Shown here: positions 1 to 8,011 of the stretch, piece by piece
Position numbering within the stretch: the first letter of the stretch is position 1
How the letters are laid out: the number at the start of each line of letters is the position of its first letter
DNA from: a bacterium
Lineage (GTDB): Bacteria > Ratteibacteria > UBA8468 > B48-G9 > DTJG01
Reading direction: 5' to 3'
Length of the DNA stretch: 14,616 nt
Assembly (NCBI GenBank): GCA_026418655.1
Contig: JAOAAW010000101.1
Span: 1-14,616, forward strand
Program-made: the position numbers and the translations under genes
The notes under the pieces: model-generated
Databases searched by the model: none
What the model was told of the DNA's origin: nothing
What the model saw: the letters and a program-made list of their open reading frames with translations, nothing else

Positions 1-198
1 CAGGTAAACCCAGAGATACAGGCAGAAATATCAACACCCCAGGGACCAGTGAAACTAAATATAAAAAAGACAGGAGAAAAAACCCAGGTAAACGCTGAAA
101 GCAAAAAAAGAATTAAGGTTGTTATTCTTCTTGAAAACGGAGAAATAGTGCAACTTATGACTGAAACAAAAAAACGTGTTCAGTCGGTAACAAAATAA
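1..198 (+). CDS. C-terminal fragment of an unidentified protein
   Basis: Frame 1 is open from the left edge to a TAA at 196-198, giving 65 residues of a gene that starts outside the window. The peptide is rich in Lys and Glu, with alternating beta-type segments such as QAEISTPQGPVKLNI and RIKVVILLENGEIVQL and no membrane segment. This would suit a C-terminal beta-sandwich of a carbohydrate-active enzyme (some alpha-L-rhamnosidases end in a similar way), and the sugar-degradation operon next door fits that, but the resemblance is too weak to name a family. The gene is convergent with the secreted glycosidase-like gene and their 3' ends overlap by 19 bp. The 66 open codons and plausible amino-acid use are the only evidence that it is coding. 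Confidence 0.6.
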   Translation, partial: QVNPEIQAEISTPQGPVKLNIKKTGEKTQVNAESKKRIKVVILLENGEIVQLMTETKKRVQSVTK

Positions 199-2897
199 AC
201 AACCTGGACATCTCCTGGTTCTACTCTGACATTGATAGAAGTTGTTCCTGTGGATTTTTGCAGACTCAAAGGTCTTTCATACACATATTCTTTTGCTTCC
301 TTAACATTAAGATGTGTCCGTATTTCAATATCAGCAAACCTTGTTCTATCAACCCTTGCGATTCCATTTTGTGTTTTGTCTATACCCTGATTATTAAACA
401 ACGCAACAAGCCAACCGTCTTTTGTTTTATTAACCTGATACATAACTTCCCCACTCAACTTTTTTCCGTCTGCAGTGTAAAGTTCAAATGGAGTAAGCCC
501 TGCTGTGAGAAGATTCATCAGATAAGGTATGACAGGATGAGCCCTTTCGTCCATTCCAGTATTATGGGGTATGAGAACAACAATAATCGCACCTTCTCCA
601 TATTCATTTCTTACCACAATTGGTGTATTTTCATCAGCATACGCAATTATCTTGACTTTTGCAGGAGAAGTCAGATAAACGCTGTAAGGAACAGCTGAAT
701 TGAACATTTTGCCATCTGGTGACCAGGTACTGAAAACCCTGGTTTCATCAGTAATCTTTAGACCAGTAAAACGGTTCAGCGCAGGATTTTTCCTTAATGT
801 CTCAACATTCAAAACAAGTGTTCCACCCCTTCGCAGATAATCTTCAATTGTTTTCATCCATGTATCATTAAATTCAACATCACCAGCAGCCCACACAACA
901 GAATAACTCATTATTGCCTGTGCCTTTGCTGGTCTGTCCACAAGTACATCAAAGATATTTCCATAAATTCCTGAAGGCATACTCTGAACATCAGGTGCCT
1001 GTATTTTTCCTTCAAGAATAGGAGCTGGAAACCATGCCACATTAAAAAGTTCTCTGATTTCAATGTCATTTTTGTCCTGCAAAAATACATTCAACATTTT
1101 GCATGTGTAGTTGACATTTTCATAACCATGTCCATAACTCAACAGGAAAGCAAACGGTGTATAGGGCTGGCCTCTGTCAGGAAGTCTATCAACAAATGAT
1201 TGAAAATCAACAGTCGCCCTGCCAAAAGGACTCAATTGTACAGGATGTGTTCCAGGACCCGGCTTAATCCATTGATTGGTTAATGATTGTTCCCAGTAAA
1301 TTGCTGATGCTCCGGAAAGATAATTGAGATAATAAAATCTTCTGTACCACGCAATACTTACACCATCGGTTATTGCATACTTGCTGTGAAACCAGCATTT
1401 TGCTCCCCTTGGAACTATTGGATCCTGTGTAAAATAATTGCAGGCATCTCCCCAGTTTCCACTGGCATAATTAATCCAGGCCCTTCCATACTGCCTTGCT
1501 GCTCCACGAACAAAGGCAATTCTCATGGGTGCATGATAATTTGTTGCGTCAAGTTCATAACCGACAATATCCATACCCAGGTCAAAAAATTTATGTACAA
1601 GGGCAATACTTTCGCAGGAAAGGCAGGGAATACTCTTCTTATGGTGTTCAGGGGACACTGTTGTCTTGTAAAATTTGCCCCATTCCTCGGTCTGACTCTT
1701 GTTAAGTCTGTTTCCCCAAGTTTCTATGTGCTGTTTTCTTGTCTGGCCTAACTGGCCTTCACCAGCAGAAACACCAACTGTTCCTATGGCTTCACCATGG
1801 ATATAACCAAGGAACTGTCCTGAAAGAGGACCTGTTAATGCTTCATAGGTTGCAGGTCCTGTCTTTTCATCGTATCTCGGGTTTGCGTAATTCGTCAGGA
1901 TATAAAATGGTGTTTTTGTTTTCTCAAGCCATTGTCTTAAGGGACCATCAGGTGAAAGGTCAGGGGTTTCTCCTAAATAAATTCCTGGTAGGAGGTTTTT
2001 CCAGCCAACAATTGGCAAATTTTTCTCTCCTGCAAACTGTTTTTTGAAATCGTCTTTTATATCCCTTCCGCAGCCATTTTCAAAAAGCACATCATAAAGT
2101 GAAAGGTTGTTAATATCCTGTTTACTCCACCAGTTTTTATCAGTTGATATTCCTGTCCACATGGAAAAATCCCTCCCAGCGATAGAAGGTCTTTTCCAGA
2201 TAGAGCCAATAACAAGACTTTTTCCTGAACCTCGCAAAGGAATGTTCCCACTCAGGTTGAAGGAAGAAAAATATGGGAAATTTGGTTTTTCTCTTCCAAA
2301 AGGCTTCCAATCCATATCATCGGTAATACAGATGGCATCAACCTGTCTCCATGCCTGTGCTGGTTTATTTATAGTTAATTTAAGCAGGGCTTGTCCCTGC
2401 GGCAGATTTCCTTCAATAAAATCCCAGCCAAAAGAAAAGCCCCAGTATAACTGGTATTCATCATTTTTTGGCACAATATCTCTATTCCCAAATTCTCCTT
2501 TCAAGATAACTTTACCATTTTTTTCTATGGCTATATTGAATGGTTCTGATTTTTCCCTGTGGTCAACATATCTTACCCAAATCCTGTAGGTTCCATCAGC
2601 GGGTAGTTGTATATCTCTTTTGCATTCAGCATTTGTCTCATCAGCACCTGCTCCAATTGAATTCCATTCACTTTCTCCACCCTGTGACCATTCTGCTGAA
2701 ATTCCTGGACCAGCAATACCCCAGGCACCTGTTGCTTTTTTTGCATGTTCAGGTCCTGGCCAATAAGCAAAATGGCCCTTAATTCCCTCAAACCATTCGG
2801 GTTCAAGCCAGAGATAAAAAGAAGATTTTTCAGCACCCATGATAAGATACGGTGTTGCTAGAAAAAAAAAGAACAAAATGAGATTCTTTGGTTTCAT
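180..2897 (-). CDS. Secreted multidomain glycosidase-like protein
   Basis: A 905-residue exported protein, last gene of the four-gene operon. The start is the ATG at 2897, because AAAGGAG lies 6 nt upstream; a TTG at 2921 would add 8 residues inside the preceding gene and lacks such a site. Residues 1-22 form a signal peptide (Lys-rich start, LILFFFFLATPYLIM core, Gly-Ala before the likely cut). Residues about 30-195 look like a carbohydrate-binding beta-sandwich (TYRIWVRYVD, then a closing AICITDDMDW). The middle, about 270-600, has TIM-barrel-like segments with acidic motifs GYIHGE, GYELDAT and IYWEQS that could hold catalytic Glu residues. Residues 655-700 (SYSVVWAAG to RRGGTLVLNV) resemble the Rossmann-like trimerisation domain of GH42 beta-galactosidases. 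I infer a glycoside hydrolase of clan A type acting outside the cytoplasm. The family and substrate cannot be named, and a non-catalytic binding role is possible. Confidence 0.72.
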   Translation of the reverse strand: MKPKNLILFFFFLATPYLIMGAEKSSFYLWLEPEWFEGIKGHFAYWPGPEHAKKATGAWGIAGPGISAEWSQGGESEWNSIGAGADETNAECKRDIQLPADGTYRIWVRYVDHREKSEPFNIAIEKNGKVILKGEFGNRDIVPKNDEYQLYWGFSFGWDFIEGNLPQGQALLKLTINKPAQAWRQVDAICITDDMDWKPFGREKPNFPYFSSFNLSGNIPLRGSGKSLVIGSIWKRPSIAGRDFSMWTGISTDKNWWSKQDINNLSLYDVLFENGCGRDIKDDFKKQFAGEKNLPIVGWKNLLPGIYLGETPDLSPDGPLRQWLEKTKTPFYILTNYANPRYDEKTGPATYEALTGPLSGQFLGYIHGEAIGTVGVSAGEGQLGQTRKQHIETWGNRLNKSQTEEWGKFYKTTVSPEHHKKSIPCLSCESIALVHKFFDLGMDIVGYELDATNYHAPMRIAFVRGAARQYGRAWINYASGNWGDACNYFTQDPIVPRGAKCWFHSKYAITDGVSIAWYRRFYYLNYLSGASAIYWEQSLTNQWIKPGPGTHPVQLSPFGRATVDFQSFVDRLPDRGQPYTPFAFLLSYGHGYENVNYTCKMLNVFLQDKNDIEIRELFNVAWFPAPILEGKIQAPDVQSMPSGIYGNIFDVLVDRPAKAQAIMSYSVVWAAGDVEFNDTWMKTIEDYLRRGGTLVLNVETLRKNPALNRFTGLKITDETRVFSTWSPDGKMFNSAVPYSVYLTSPAKVKIIAYADENTPIVVRNEYGEGAIIVVLIPHNTGMDERAHPVIPYLMNLLTAGLTPFELYTADGKKLSGEVMYQVNKTKDGWLVALFNNQGIDKTQNGIARVDRTRFADIEIRTHLNVKEAKEYVYERPLSLQKSTGTTSINVRVEPGDVQVVYFVTD

Positions 2898-2910
2898 ACT
2901 GTTCTCCTTT
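2898..2910 (-). promoter_or_regulatory. Shine-Dalgarno site fixing the secreted protein start
   Basis: Read on the minus strand, AAAGGAG (2910-2904) directly follows the TAA stop of the upstream gene and sits 6 nt before the ATG at 2897. It sets the start of the glycosidase-like gene, implies translational coupling within the operon, and shows that this genome uses canonical ribosome binding sites. Confidence 0.85.
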
Positions 2911-4911
2911 TTATTCTTCAAGATTCAACCATTTCAATTGAGATTCTGTTAACTCAATGTCCAGTCCAATAAGAGAAGTTCTTGTTTCCATCGGTGTCCT
3001 TGGTCCAATTATCGCAAATACCGGGAACTTCTGACATAAAACATATGCAAGGGCGACTGCTGTTGTTGGAACTCCAAGCTTTCTGGCAAGATGAGTTGCC
3101 CTTTCAAGTCGCTTGAAATTATCTTCGCTGTACCAGCATCTTACCATTTCAGGATCGCTTTTATTTTCTGGGCTATATCTTCCAGTGAAAAATCCCCTTG
3201 CCTGGCTTGACCAGGAAATAAGCGGAATTTGATTTTTTTCAAACCATCTTCTTGATTCTATATCTGAACTTGATATAACACCCTGCCAGACAGGTTCAAT
3301 CATTCTTGCCAGGGAAAAGTTATTACTGACAGCAGAAAAACCTTCAAGACCTTTCTTTTTAGCATACTCATTTGCTGCTTCAATTCTTTCAAGTGTCCAG
3401 TTTGAGCCACCGAATATCTTTATTCTTCCTGCGCGTTTGTGTTCGTTCAAAACATCAACGAATTCTCCAACAGGAATTTCAGGGTTATCTCTGTGCATTA
3501 AATAAATGTCAACATAATCGGTTTGAAGGCGGTCTAAACTTATAAAAAGCTGTTTTGTCAGGTCTTCTGGATTGCAATACGGAGTATGAGCACCCTTGTC
3601 AAGAATGATAACATCTTTTCTAATATTCCTTGATTTTATCCATTGACCTAAAAGTTTTTCACAAAGGCCACCGCCATAAATAAATGCAGTGTCAAAGGCA
3701 TTTCCACCCCTTTCAACAAAATCATCAAACATTACAGCAGCATGAGAAAATGTTTGCTGATTATCAGCGCCTATGAATATTCTTGAAACACTTTTATCCA
3801 GTCCCCTGATCTCACCGTATTTCATTTTTAATTTTCTTCCTGGCTGCAAAGGTCTACCAGCCACAGTAAATACCATTTTTTCTGGTTTCTCCTTTTCATA
3901 AACAACCCCTATTTCTTTTCGCCACATATCAAGAACCTTCATATTCCCCAGTGTATCCTGCCAGCTCATAGCAGGAAATTTCGCCTGACGATTGTTAATA
4001 TTTTCAGCAACAGTATCCGCCTCAATGGCATACAGCCACCTATCGGTTTTAATAACAATTTCTCTCGGTGAGGATTCAGAATAAACCTGCACTATGATTT
4101 TTGATTCTCCGCCCTCTCTTGCAATAATCCAGGGTGATGGTATCAAGATATACCCCTTTGTTCCAAAAATTCTTACCACATTTTCCTGCGTAATGGCAAC
4201 ACCTGTTGAAAGTTGAGCACAGATATCTCCGGAAAATCTGGCAACAGCCACAGCCCATTCATCAACACCAGTACTTCCAATATGTCCACAACCTTTTAGT
4301 TCCACTGGTTCTTCTATTTCCTTTCCATTTGCAACACCGGCAACAAGACGAGCCATGGAAGTGCAGTAACAACCCACATCAAGGATTCCGCCACCCCCAA
4401 GTTCATTGTTGAACAATCGGCTTTCAGGATTAAACCCTGCATTAAAACTGAATGTTGCCTGAATTATTCGCACATCGCCAATAATATTTTCACGAAGTAG
4501 CTCTACAACTTTTTCTGTCTGGGGGTGACATCTGTACATGAATGCTTCCATCAAAAACACATCATTTTCAGCAGCTGCTTCAACAATTGCCATTGCTTCT
4601 GCATGATTTATGCCAATGGGTTTTTCACACAGGATATGCTTTTTTGCTTCAGCAGCCTTTATTGCCCATTCGGCATGCATTGGATGAGGAGTTGCAATAT
4701 AAACCGCTTCTACCTCGCTGTCTGCGAGCAATTCTTCGTAACTTCCATATGCCTTTTGGATACTGAATTTTTCAGCAAAATTTTTAGCCTTCTGTAAATC
4801 CCTGCTTGCGACTGCAACCAGTTTCCCAGTCTCTGAATATTGTAGGCCCTTTGCAAATGCTTCAGCAATTCTTCCAGTACTGATGATTCCCCAGGATAAT
4901 TTTTTATTCAT
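2911..4911 (-). CDS. Fusion of Gfo/Idh/MocA dehydrogenase and aldo/keto reductase
   Basis: A 666-residue protein joining two complete NAD(P)-dependent oxidoreductases. Residues 1-345 are a Gfo/Idh/MocA dehydrogenase: Rossmann start WGIISTGRIAEAF, the CEKP motif (E96, K97, P98), MEAFMYRCHPQ and the GGGGILDVGCY segment, most like the dihydrodiol/sugar dehydrogenase branch. Residues about 364-666 are an aldo/keto reductase with all four catalytic residues: D407 and Y412 (FDTAFIYGGG), K439 (DKGAHTP) and H473 (YLMHRDNP); GGSNW and the IGPRTPMETRTSL cofactor-binding tail follow. Members of each family normally run about 330 residues alone, so this is a true fusion and not a frameshift. No signal peptide, so cytoplasmic. 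It starts 10 bp after the cyclase-family gene, with AGGGGG upstream of the ATG. I infer two consecutive redox steps on a sugar or sugar acid, or an oxidation-reduction epimerisation with cofactor recycling. The substrate is unknown. Confidence 0.93.
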   Translation of the reverse strand: MNKKLSWGIISTGRIAEAFAKGLQYSETGKLVAVASRDLQKAKNFAEKFSIQKAYGSYEELLADSEVEAVYIATPHPMHAEWAIKAAEAKKHILCEKPIGINHAEAMAIVEAAAENDVFLMEAFMYRCHPQTEKVVELLRENIIGDVRIIQATFSFNAGFNPESRLFNNELGGGGILDVGCYCTSMARLVAGVANGKEIEEPVELKGCGHIGSTGVDEWAVAVARFSGDICAQLSTGVAITQENVVRIFGTKGYILIPSPWIIAREGGESKIIVQVYSESSPREIVIKTDRWLYAIEADTVAENINNRQAKFPAMSWQDTLGNMKVLDMWRKEIGVVYEKEKPEKMVFTVAGRPLQPGRKLKMKYGEIRGLDKSVSRIFIGADNQQTFSHAAVMFDDFVERGGNAFDTAFIYGGGLCEKLLGQWIKSRNIRKDVIILDKGAHTPYCNPEDLTKQLFISLDRLQTDYVDIYLMHRDNPEIPVGEFVDVLNEHKRAGRIKIFGGSNWTLERIEAANEYAKKKGLEGFSAVSNNFSLARMIEPVWQGVISSSDIESRRWFEKNQIPLISWSSQARGFFTGRYSPENKSDPEMVRCWYSEDNFKRLERATHLARKLGVPTTAVALAYVLCQKFPVFAIIGPRTPMETRTSLIGLDIELTESQLKWLNLEE

Positions 4912-4921
4912 TAGTTTCCCC

Positions 4922-5590
4922 CTATCTATATATCAGAACAGCCCTTGCAGGACTTGCGCTGAATGATTTTACCTTCAATGGAAGGATGATAATTTGAGCC
5001 CTGCCCTGTTTTACTTTATCTCCGTTTACTATCGGCGCAAGAGCCATCGCACCTGAAAGATACAGTTTTCTCAGTTGTGGAAGCTTTTTTGAATCCACAG
5101 GATCCCGTATATCATCATAACAGGGCGTATCAGAAGCAAGAACCTTTATTTTTTTTGAAACTATCCAGTCCATACATTCAGAGTCAAAATGCGGGCAATC
5201 AAGAACAAAATTTTTCTTATTCCACATCTTATACCAGCCAGTGAAAACAACAAGACAATCGCCTTTCTTTATCTCAACTTTTGATTTCAAAAGGTCGTTT
5301 TTTGTGATATGGCTTTGTGGTGGTTTGTTCAACTTTATCACACTTGCAGGGATGAAAAGTTCTTTTAAATCCAGCCGGTCAATAGTCTTTGCCTTTTTCA
5401 ATAAGTGTGCGGGTGTTTCAAGATAGGTGCCTGTAAGTATTGAAAATTCTATTCTGTGGGCGCTGAAACCATCCTTTTCAACACTCGCAAGTTCGGTTAT
5501 TTTTGGACCAGAAAAAATCGGTAAATTCAGTTCATCTCCATAATTCCACATTTTTTCTTCTATTAAACCGCTAATTTCAACAAGTTTCAT
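4922..5590 (-). CDS. Cyclase family protein (kynurenine formamidase-like fold) with changed metal ligands
   Basis: A 222-residue cytoplasmic protein with the overall pattern of the cyclase family (PF04199), which includes kynurenine formamidase, isatin hydrolase and related metal-dependent hydrolases: EISGLIEEKM start, TGTYLETPAHL signature, KKGDCLVVFTGWYKMW, KIKVLASDTPCYDDIRDP and a hydrophobic C-terminus. The usual signature is HxGTHxDxPxH. Here it reads LTGTYLETPAH, so the expected ligand positions carry L52, Y56 and E58, with only H62 unchanged. Either the metal site differs or the protein works on another chemistry. It sits second in a polysaccharide operon, between the lyase-like gene (21 bp upstream) and the dehydrogenase fusion (10 bp downstream), so a lactone or other ring-opening step on a sugar acid is more likely than tryptophan catabolism. 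AGGGG lies upstream of the ATG. Confidence 0.8.
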   Translation of the reverse strand: MKLVEISGLIEEKMWNYGDELNLPIFSGPKITELASVEKDGFSAHRIEFSILTGTYLETPAHLLKKAKTIDRLDLKELFIPASVIKLNKPPQSHITKNDLLKSKVEIKKGDCLVVFTGWYKMWNKKNFVLDCPHFDSECMDWIVSKKIKVLASDTPCYDDIRDPVDSKKLPQLRKLYLSGAMALAPIVNGDKVKQGRAQIIILPLKVKSFSASPARAVLIYR

Positions 5591-5611
5591 TTTATCCCCT
5601 TGTTCTGTATA

Positions 5612-7927
5612 TTAAAACCTTGTTGCAATTTTTTCAAGTTTTGATAGAATCTTTGCCTTTTTGCAGGCAGAGATAAAATGAATAAGCGCTCTGTAAACCC
5701 TCGCATACTTTTTTGTTGACAGCACATCCTTACCCGAAAACCATCCTAAATCCTGCCATCCTTTGAAAAAAAGTTCAAAGTGCCAGAAGCAGCAGTGCAG
5801 ATACTTTTTATCTTTTGTAAGATGATAGGCATATGTCAATGGTTCAATAAAAAGCTCAGTAATTTTTGGACCATGTTTTTTATCATTAAAATTTGGCAGC
5901 CCACAATTCACCCATTTCAAAAACAGGTTTTTTGCCCATTGTTTTTTTGTTGCCTGATGAAATGCCATCAATCCGAGCAAGACTGTATTGGAAGCAAAAC
6001 CCATACCAAAAGATTTTTTTGCGTCTTCTGTGGAAGTATTTTTTTCAAGTTCCCTTATCATCCTTTCTGCTTTTTCAATATACGGTGTATATCCGGTTGC
6101 TTCAAAACCATAAACCAGGGCAAGGATAGCCCAGCCGTATTCCCTGTTGAAAAAATTATTAAATTCAACGGGTATTTTATCAAAATAACTCATATTATAA
6201 TCACAGATGCCACGGATGACATCAATTGCATCGTCATCTCCTGTAAGCACATAGTAATGATATAACCCCTGTGTCCACTGATGACTTGGAAGTGAAGACA
6301 TCATCCTTATATGACCATATGAATGCTGTGGAGTTGAACGGTTTTGTTGCCAGTGGTCTGAATGATAAACAAAATCTGTTTCTATCTGATGCCGTGCCGC
6401 AGCAATTAACCTTTTCAAGACAGTAGCATTTCTTGTTCTTATTGCTTCCAGAGCAAGACAGTATATTGCGTCATATTCATTGTTTGCCCAGACAGGTTCA
6501 AAACCACTGGCAATATGGTACACTCCGCCATGGGTATTGAATAAAATACCGGTAGGTTGTAACTCTCTGGGATATCTTGCCTGCGAAAAATAGTACTGGG
6601 TATAACCTTCATCAACAGTATCTCCATAATGGAACATTGCGGAAACAGTATGAAATCTTGAAGTGGCAGAATAAAGTAACCAGGAAAAAAGTCCAGCGTC
6701 CTTTTCAGAAAAAATGCCGTGGTGAAATGTATCTCCGGCGCAAAGAAACGACGATTGTTCAAGCCAACCATAAACAGGCTCAACATAAAGCAATTCAGGT
6801 TTTTCAAGGACTCTTCTGATATATTCATCATCATCTGATAAACAAAAATCAAATATTGCTCTGTAGCTTGAGCCCTGTTGAATATTGAGCGTACCGGCGA
6901 ATTCAGGCCACAAATGGTAGTTTATTGTGCCTTTACTCAATTCAATCTTCTTAGGTCTTTGGTGTATAAAATCCCTCATAACAGTGCAAACAGAAACCTC
7001 ATTGTTTTTCAAGCATACTGCACTTCCAACAATATTATTGAAACCACGTAAAAATACAGGATAATCAAACTCATCATCAAGCAGGGATGCATCTTTTACA
7101 TAAGGATGAAATCTCGTTTTGTCAAGAAAAATTTCAATATCCTTTTGTGTTTCTACTATCTTTTTCTGTGCAAGGTTGCTCTGCATCTTCTGACAGACAA
7201 GTACTCTTTCCAGATGCGGTATGGAACATTGAAAACCAAGGTAATCTATTTCCAAAAATGGCTTTCCTGCAAGACAGTGAAAAACATGAATGGATAAAGA
7301 GAACCCTTCTATTCCTGAAAGAAATTCCATCCTGCATTTCACATCAAGAAGCTTTTCGCCAGTTTCAGGATTGACGAGAACACCTTTCCATGATAATTGA
7401 AACCTGTGTAAGCCATCGCTTTCAATATTAAAGCTATCAATATCAGTTTTGAATTGAAAAAATTTTCCGCCGGCTATGGCAACAAGCTGCCACTGTGAAT
7501 TTTCTGAAATAACTTGCTTCTGGTTAAAAAAAATTGAACCGACAGGAAACCTTTCCCTTTTCAAAATTTCAACCCGCAATCTTCCTGTTTGCACGCTGTA
7601 TTTTTCAGGAAATTTTCTTGTTTGAAGGAAACACCCTGCTTTTTCTCTGACAGGCATATTTCTTATTGTGTATTTACCATTACCATTGCCCTCAAAATCA
7701 ACCTGAATCCAGCGTGGTTTACCATCGGCCTGCCGGACAATTGTTCTTGGTTGACCCATTACTATTGAGCCATCCGGTCTTTCAACAGAGAACTCAAAGG
7801 ACTTGATATCTTTTACGGCTGGTATACTAATTCGGCATGGAAATTTATTTATAGCGCCAGGAAAATTTTCAATATGAAATATCCAGATGTTTTTTTTCAT
7901 TTTATTTTTGCTGGTTCTATTTACCAT
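5612..7927 (-). CDS. Putative polysaccharide lyase or hydrolase, exo-rhamnogalacturonan lyase-like
   Basis: A 771-residue protein, first gene of the operon. Residues about 25-90 read like the RIFT-barrel domain of the PcRGLX/YetA (PL26-like) group: CRISIPAVKDIKSFEFSV, DGSIVMGQPRTIVRQADGKP and RWIQVDFEGN, the latter at the place of the usual 'RW.DGS.KW...DF' segment. After a beta-rich region, residues about 390-760 form repeated helical pairs of an alpha/alpha toroid, with aromatic- and His-rich loops (NEYDAIYCLALEA, STPQHSYGHIRMM, SHQWTQGLYHYYVLTGDDDA, REYGWAILALVYGFEATG). This fits enzymes that cleave pectin-type or other acidic polysaccharides. No signal peptide is visible, suggesting action on imported oligosaccharides. 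The ATG at 7927 has only a weak GGGAT ahead; the next ATG at 7900 has none. The family assignment is by motif memory and could be wrong within toroid-type lyases and hydrolases. Confidence 0.6.
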   Translation of the reverse strand: MVNRTSKNKMKKNIWIFHIENFPGAINKFPCRISIPAVKDIKSFEFSVERPDGSIVMGQPRTIVRQADGKPRWIQVDFEGNGNGKYTIRNMPVREKAGCFLQTRKFPEKYSVQTGRLRVEILKRERFPVGSIFFNQKQVISENSQWQLVAIAGGKFFQFKTDIDSFNIESDGLHRFQLSWKGVLVNPETGEKLLDVKCRMEFLSGIEGFSLSIHVFHCLAGKPFLEIDYLGFQCSIPHLERVLVCQKMQSNLAQKKIVETQKDIEIFLDKTRFHPYVKDASLLDDEFDYPVFLRGFNNIVGSAVCLKNNEVSVCTVMRDFIHQRPKKIELSKGTINYHLWPEFAGTLNIQQGSSYRAIFDFCLSDDDEYIRRVLEKPELLYVEPVYGWLEQSSFLCAGDTFHHGIFSEKDAGLFSWLLYSATSRFHTVSAMFHYGDTVDEGYTQYYFSQARYPRELQPTGILFNTHGGVYHIASGFEPVWANNEYDAIYCLALEAIRTRNATVLKRLIAAARHQIETDFVYHSDHWQQNRSTPQHSYGHIRMMSSLPSHQWTQGLYHYYVLTGDDDAIDVIRGICDYNMSYFDKIPVEFNNFFNREYGWAILALVYGFEATGYTPYIEKAERMIRELEKNTSTEDAKKSFGMGFASNTVLLGLMAFHQATKKQWAKNLFLKWVNCGLPNFNDKKHGPKITELFIEPLTYAYHLTKDKKYLHCCFWHFELFFKGWQDLGWFSGKDVLSTKKYARVYRALIHFISACKKAKILSKLEKIATRF

Positions 7928-7940
7928 TATCCCGCAACAC

Positions 7941-7959
7941 AGTGTATCAGGAATACACT
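7941..7959. promoter_or_regulatory. Perfect inverted repeat upstream of the operon
   Basis: AGTGTAT-CAGGA-ATACACT: two 7-bp arms around a 5-bp centre, 13 bp before the start codon of the lyase-like gene. No T-run follows on either strand, so it is not a rho-independent terminator. It could be an operator for a dimeric repressor (LacI- or GntR-like spacing) or a small hairpin in the 5' leader. It lies in the 84-bp gap 7928-8011, in which I see no convincing promoter. Confidence 0.5.
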
Positions 7960-8011
7960 CAAACTAAACAGAAGCAATTTTTAAAATATCATCTTATCTT
8001 AATTGTTATAA

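Noticed and set aside
258..698. 146-codon plus-strand open frame opposite the glycosidase-like gene
   Set aside because: Shadow frame; Cys-, Ile- and Asn-rich translation with no recognisable motif.
2898..2921. TTG start at 2921 for the glycosidase-like protein
   Set aside because: The AAAGGAG site 6 nt before the ATG at 2897 and the signal peptide beginning there favour the shorter form.
5780..6265. 161-codon plus-strand open frame opposite the lyase-like gene
   Set aside because: Antisense shadow with a Cys/Phe-rich, non-protein-like composition; the minus-strand reading is well supported.
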